Assembly: GCF_012516375.2 (NCBI RefSeq)
Contig: NZ_CP051204.2
Coordinates: 3,224,001 to 3,288,000 of the forward strand
DNA length: 64,000 bases
DNA from: Chitinophaga oryzae
Lineage (GTDB): Bacteria; Bacteroidota; Bacteroidia; Chitinophagales; Chitinophagaceae
Reading direction: 5' to 3'
In this document: positions 62,441 to 64,000 of the stretch, one piece after another
How positions within the stretch are numbered: position 1 is the first letter of the stretch
Layout: each line of letters begins with the position of its first letter
Notes under the pieces: model-generated
What the model saw: the letters and a program-made list of their open reading frames with translations, nothing else
Told to the model about the DNA's origin: nothing
Databases searched by the model: none
Program-made: the position numbers and the translations under genes

Positions 62441-63513
62441 TGCTTATGTACCGTTCAGTATGGCTAACGGTGGCGTATATACTGTTTGCGACCACTTCGT
62501 TTGCCCAGCGCAATGCGCAGCGCGCCGGCCTGTTACAGGCGGCGGTCGACAAACATCTGTATGAACCGGGCACCGGCCTTTACATCCAGACCAGCGACCC
62601 TGCCAAAAACCATAATCCGCATGCCGATCTGTGGGGACTTTGTGCGTTGGTGCAAGCTGCCAACGAGATGGAGCGGCTGCATCCCGGGAAAGCTTACCTG
62701 AAGCCGGTAGTCCGTGCTATTGATCAGTACTACGATCCGATACCGCCGGCGCCGGGGTATGCGTCGTACGTGGTGAAGGAACGGCGGGAGGACCGGTATT
62801 ACGACGATAACCAGTGGATCGGTATCGCTTATCTCGATGCTTTCGCCCGTACCAGGCAGCAGCTGTACCTGGATAAGGGGACCGAGATCTATCGTTTTAT
62901 GATGACCGGTTACGATACGGTGAGCGGGGGAGGGTTGTACTGGAAAGAAGGGGATAAGACCACCAAAAACACCTGCTCCAATGGCCCGGGTATCCTGCTG
63001 GCGTTGCAGCTGTATGAAGCCACGCACCGGAAGAGCTACCTGGATACGGCTTTGCTGCTGTATCACTGGACCAACAAACATCTGCGGAATGCCAACGGCG
63101 TATTCTGGGATGCGATCAAGCCGCAGGAGAACAACCGGATCGATTCCGCTACGTATACCTATAACAGCGGTACCATGCTGGAGGCTAATGTGAAGCTGTA
63201 CCGTATTACGAAGCAGCCGCAGTACCTGAAGGAGGCGCAGCAGATCGCCGCCGGCACGCTGCAACGGTTCTATAGGGACGGCCGTTTCCATTCGTCGTAC
63301 TGGTTCAATGCCGTGTTGCTGCGTGGGTACCTGGCGCTGTACCGGGAAGATAAGGACCGGCGGTATGTAGACGCTATGCAGGCTTACGCCGATAAGGTGT
63401 GGGAAGAGGACCGGGACGCCGGTTCCAATATGCTGGGGAAACGTCCGGAGAAAGAGTTGCTGGGGCAGGCCGGTATGATGGAGATTTATGCCCGGCTGGC
63501 AGCTCTGAAATAA
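62440..63513 (+). CDS. Second GH76-family alpha-mannanase-like protein (periplasmic type)
   Basis: 357 residues; the start overlaps the preceding stop, implying coupled translation. It has a plain signal peptide (LTVAYILFATTSFAQ) with no lipobox cysteine, so it is likely periplasmic, unlike its surface partner. GH76 motifs: RYYDDNQWIGIAYLDAF with the double Asp at 122-123, GGGLYWKEGDKTTKNTCSNGPG and TYTYNSGTMLEANVKLYRIT. It probably trims imported mannan oligosaccharides. Clearly diverged from the first copy and therefore not a recent duplicate. It is the last gene of the locus. Confidence 0.9.
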   Translation: MLMYRSVWLTVAYILFATTSFAQRNAQRAGLLQAAVDKHLYEPGTGLYIQTSDPAKNHNPHADLWGLCALVQAANEMERLHPGKAYLKPVVRAIDQYYDPIPPAPGYASYVVKERREDRYYDDNQWIGIAYLDAFARTRQQLYLDKGTEIYRFMMTGYDTVSGGGLYWKEGDKTTKNTCSNGPGILLALQLYEATHRKSYLDTALLLYHWTNKHLRNANGVFWDAIKPQENNRIDSATYTYNSGTMLEANVKLYRITKQPQYLKEAQQIAAGTLQRFYRDGRFHSSYWFNAVLLRGYLALYREDKDRRYVDAMQAYADKVWEEDRDAGSNMLGKRPEKELLGQAGMMEIYARLAALK

Positions 63514-63535
63514 TAAATGACCAGGTGAAAAAATA

Positions 63536-63563
63536 AGCCGCGCTGGTAGACACCAGTGCGGCT
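63536..63563. terminator. Hairpin at the end of the GH76 locus
   Basis: AGCCGCGCTGGT pairs with ACCAGTGCGGCT (one G-T pair) around AGAC, between the plus-strand GH76 gene and the convergent minus-strand gene. Only a short T stretch follows. Confidence 0.7.
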
Positions 63564-63590
63564 TTCCCTGTTGTTGTCGTTGTCGTATGA

Positions 63591-64000
63591 TTAAAATCTT
63601 GTAACCAATGCAATGCCCTGGTAGTCGTTCAGGGTGTTTTCATCGAGAAATACCACGTTCCCCCCTTTGTTGATCACCGCGTCGATGACGGGCAACGTAA
63701 CATCTGAAGATCCGTTGCCGTTCCCCAGGCTGATGGTGCCGTTATCGATGTGGCCGGTGGGAAGGAAGGTTTGCTCAATGTAGAGTGTATCTGCCTGTCC
63801 GTTTTCGGCGGCGGTGTAGATATCATTCAGGTCTACCAGCAGGCGTTGGGCAGACTGTGCGGTGCTAATGTCCTGCATGGCGGCGTCCTGTTTACCGGCG
63901 ATATATTGCCGGACCAGCGGGAAGGTCACCCTGGCGATTTCCGCGTCGGAAGTATCGTCAAAGTTGCCGTGATGGGTCGCTACTACCAATCCTTTAATGT
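63591..64000 (-). CDS. baeRF-like (archaeo-eukaryotic release-factor family) protein, C-terminal part
   Basis: The frame is open to the window edge, so the N-terminus lies outside. About 136 residues are visible. The segment IARVTFPLVRQYIAGKQDAAMQ, then LNDIYTAAENGQADTLYIEQ and the final DAVINKGGNVVFLDENTL follow the pattern of the last domain of eRF1/Pelota-like bacterial baeRF proteins, where a helix with AAENGQADTL precedes the final strands. These are thought to be stress-linked ribosome-associated proteins. Assignment is moderate because only the end is seen. Confidence 0.6.
   Translation of the reverse strand, partial: IKGLVVATHHGNFDDTSDAEIARVTFPLVRQYIAGKQDAAMQDISTAQSAQRLLVDLNDIYTAAENGQADTLYIEQTFLPTGHIDNGTISLGNGNGSSDVTLPVIDAVINKGGNVVFLDENTLNDYQGIALVTRF

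Overview
The window looks like a chromosome segment from a soil-type Bacteroidota, most likely Chitinophaga or a close relative (family Chitinophagaceae). This is inferred from content, not from a marker gene. The evidence is three SusC/SusD loci, each led by an ECF sigma factor and a FecR-type anti-sigma factor; STN-bearing SusC proteins; a type IX secretion (T9SS) type-B C-terminal domain beside a PorP/SprF protein; and DUF6443-type RHS proteins. Backbone genes are GC-rich. The variable tips of the RHS region (about 22.9-31.5 kb) are clearly AT-rich. I saw no rRNA, tRNA or CRISPR array.

Layout. 0-7 kb: the end of a T9SS-exported adhesin-like protein, a frameshifted PorP/SprF gene, then housekeeping-type genes (CinA C-terminal domain, MmgE/PrpD, CsbD, hotdog thioesterase, DinB, GNAT). 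7.1-15.6 kb, minus strand: a glucan-type polysaccharide locus (ECF sigma, FecR, SusC with a frameshift, SusD, GH16). 15.8-18.9 kb: DUF2461, thioesterase, DinB, ORF6N and an unknown gene. 19.2-31.1 kb: an RHS polymorphic-toxin array. 31.5-32.6 kb: a 3'-truncated IS256-family element that abuts an aminoglycoside-phosphotransferase-like gene. 33.5-43.1 kb: a second sigma/FecR/SusC/SusD locus with two TlpA-type thioredoxins and a START-like protein. 43.2-45.4 kb: an alpha/beta hydrolase, an ArsR/AHSA1 pair with a visible double operator, and a zinc-ribbon protein. 45.9-47.9 kb: a decayed DUF4402/chaperone/assembly-protein locus. 48.1-53.2 kb: an S24 regulator, a FemAB-like protein, a serine hydrolase and a LysR regulator, with two unusual intergenic repeat structures. 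53.2-63.5 kb: a third sigma/FecR/SusC/SusD/SusE locus with two GH76 enzymes. 63.6-64 kb: the end of a baeRF-like gene.

How the parts fit. The GH16 locus (beta-glucan) and the GH76 locus (alpha-1,6-mannan) together suggest growth on fungal or yeast cell-wall polysaccharide. Each appears wired to substrate sensing: the STN domain of SusC would signal to FecR, and FecR to the ECF sigma factor.

The most unusual region is the RHS array. It holds one complete secreted RHS protein with its own tip and putative immunity lipoprotein. Downstream are orphan tip cassettes, each beside a different putative immunity gene. A second, 5'-less RHS copy carries another tip and is fused at its upstream end to the left end of an IS256-type element. 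This is the architecture expected of a recombination reservoir for swapping toxin tips. The tip toxins and immunity proteins do not match families I can name with confidence.

Caution. At least five otherwise intact coding sequences are broken by an apparent single-base loss, four of them in short homopolymers. Some of these may be base-calling errors rather than true pseudogenes.
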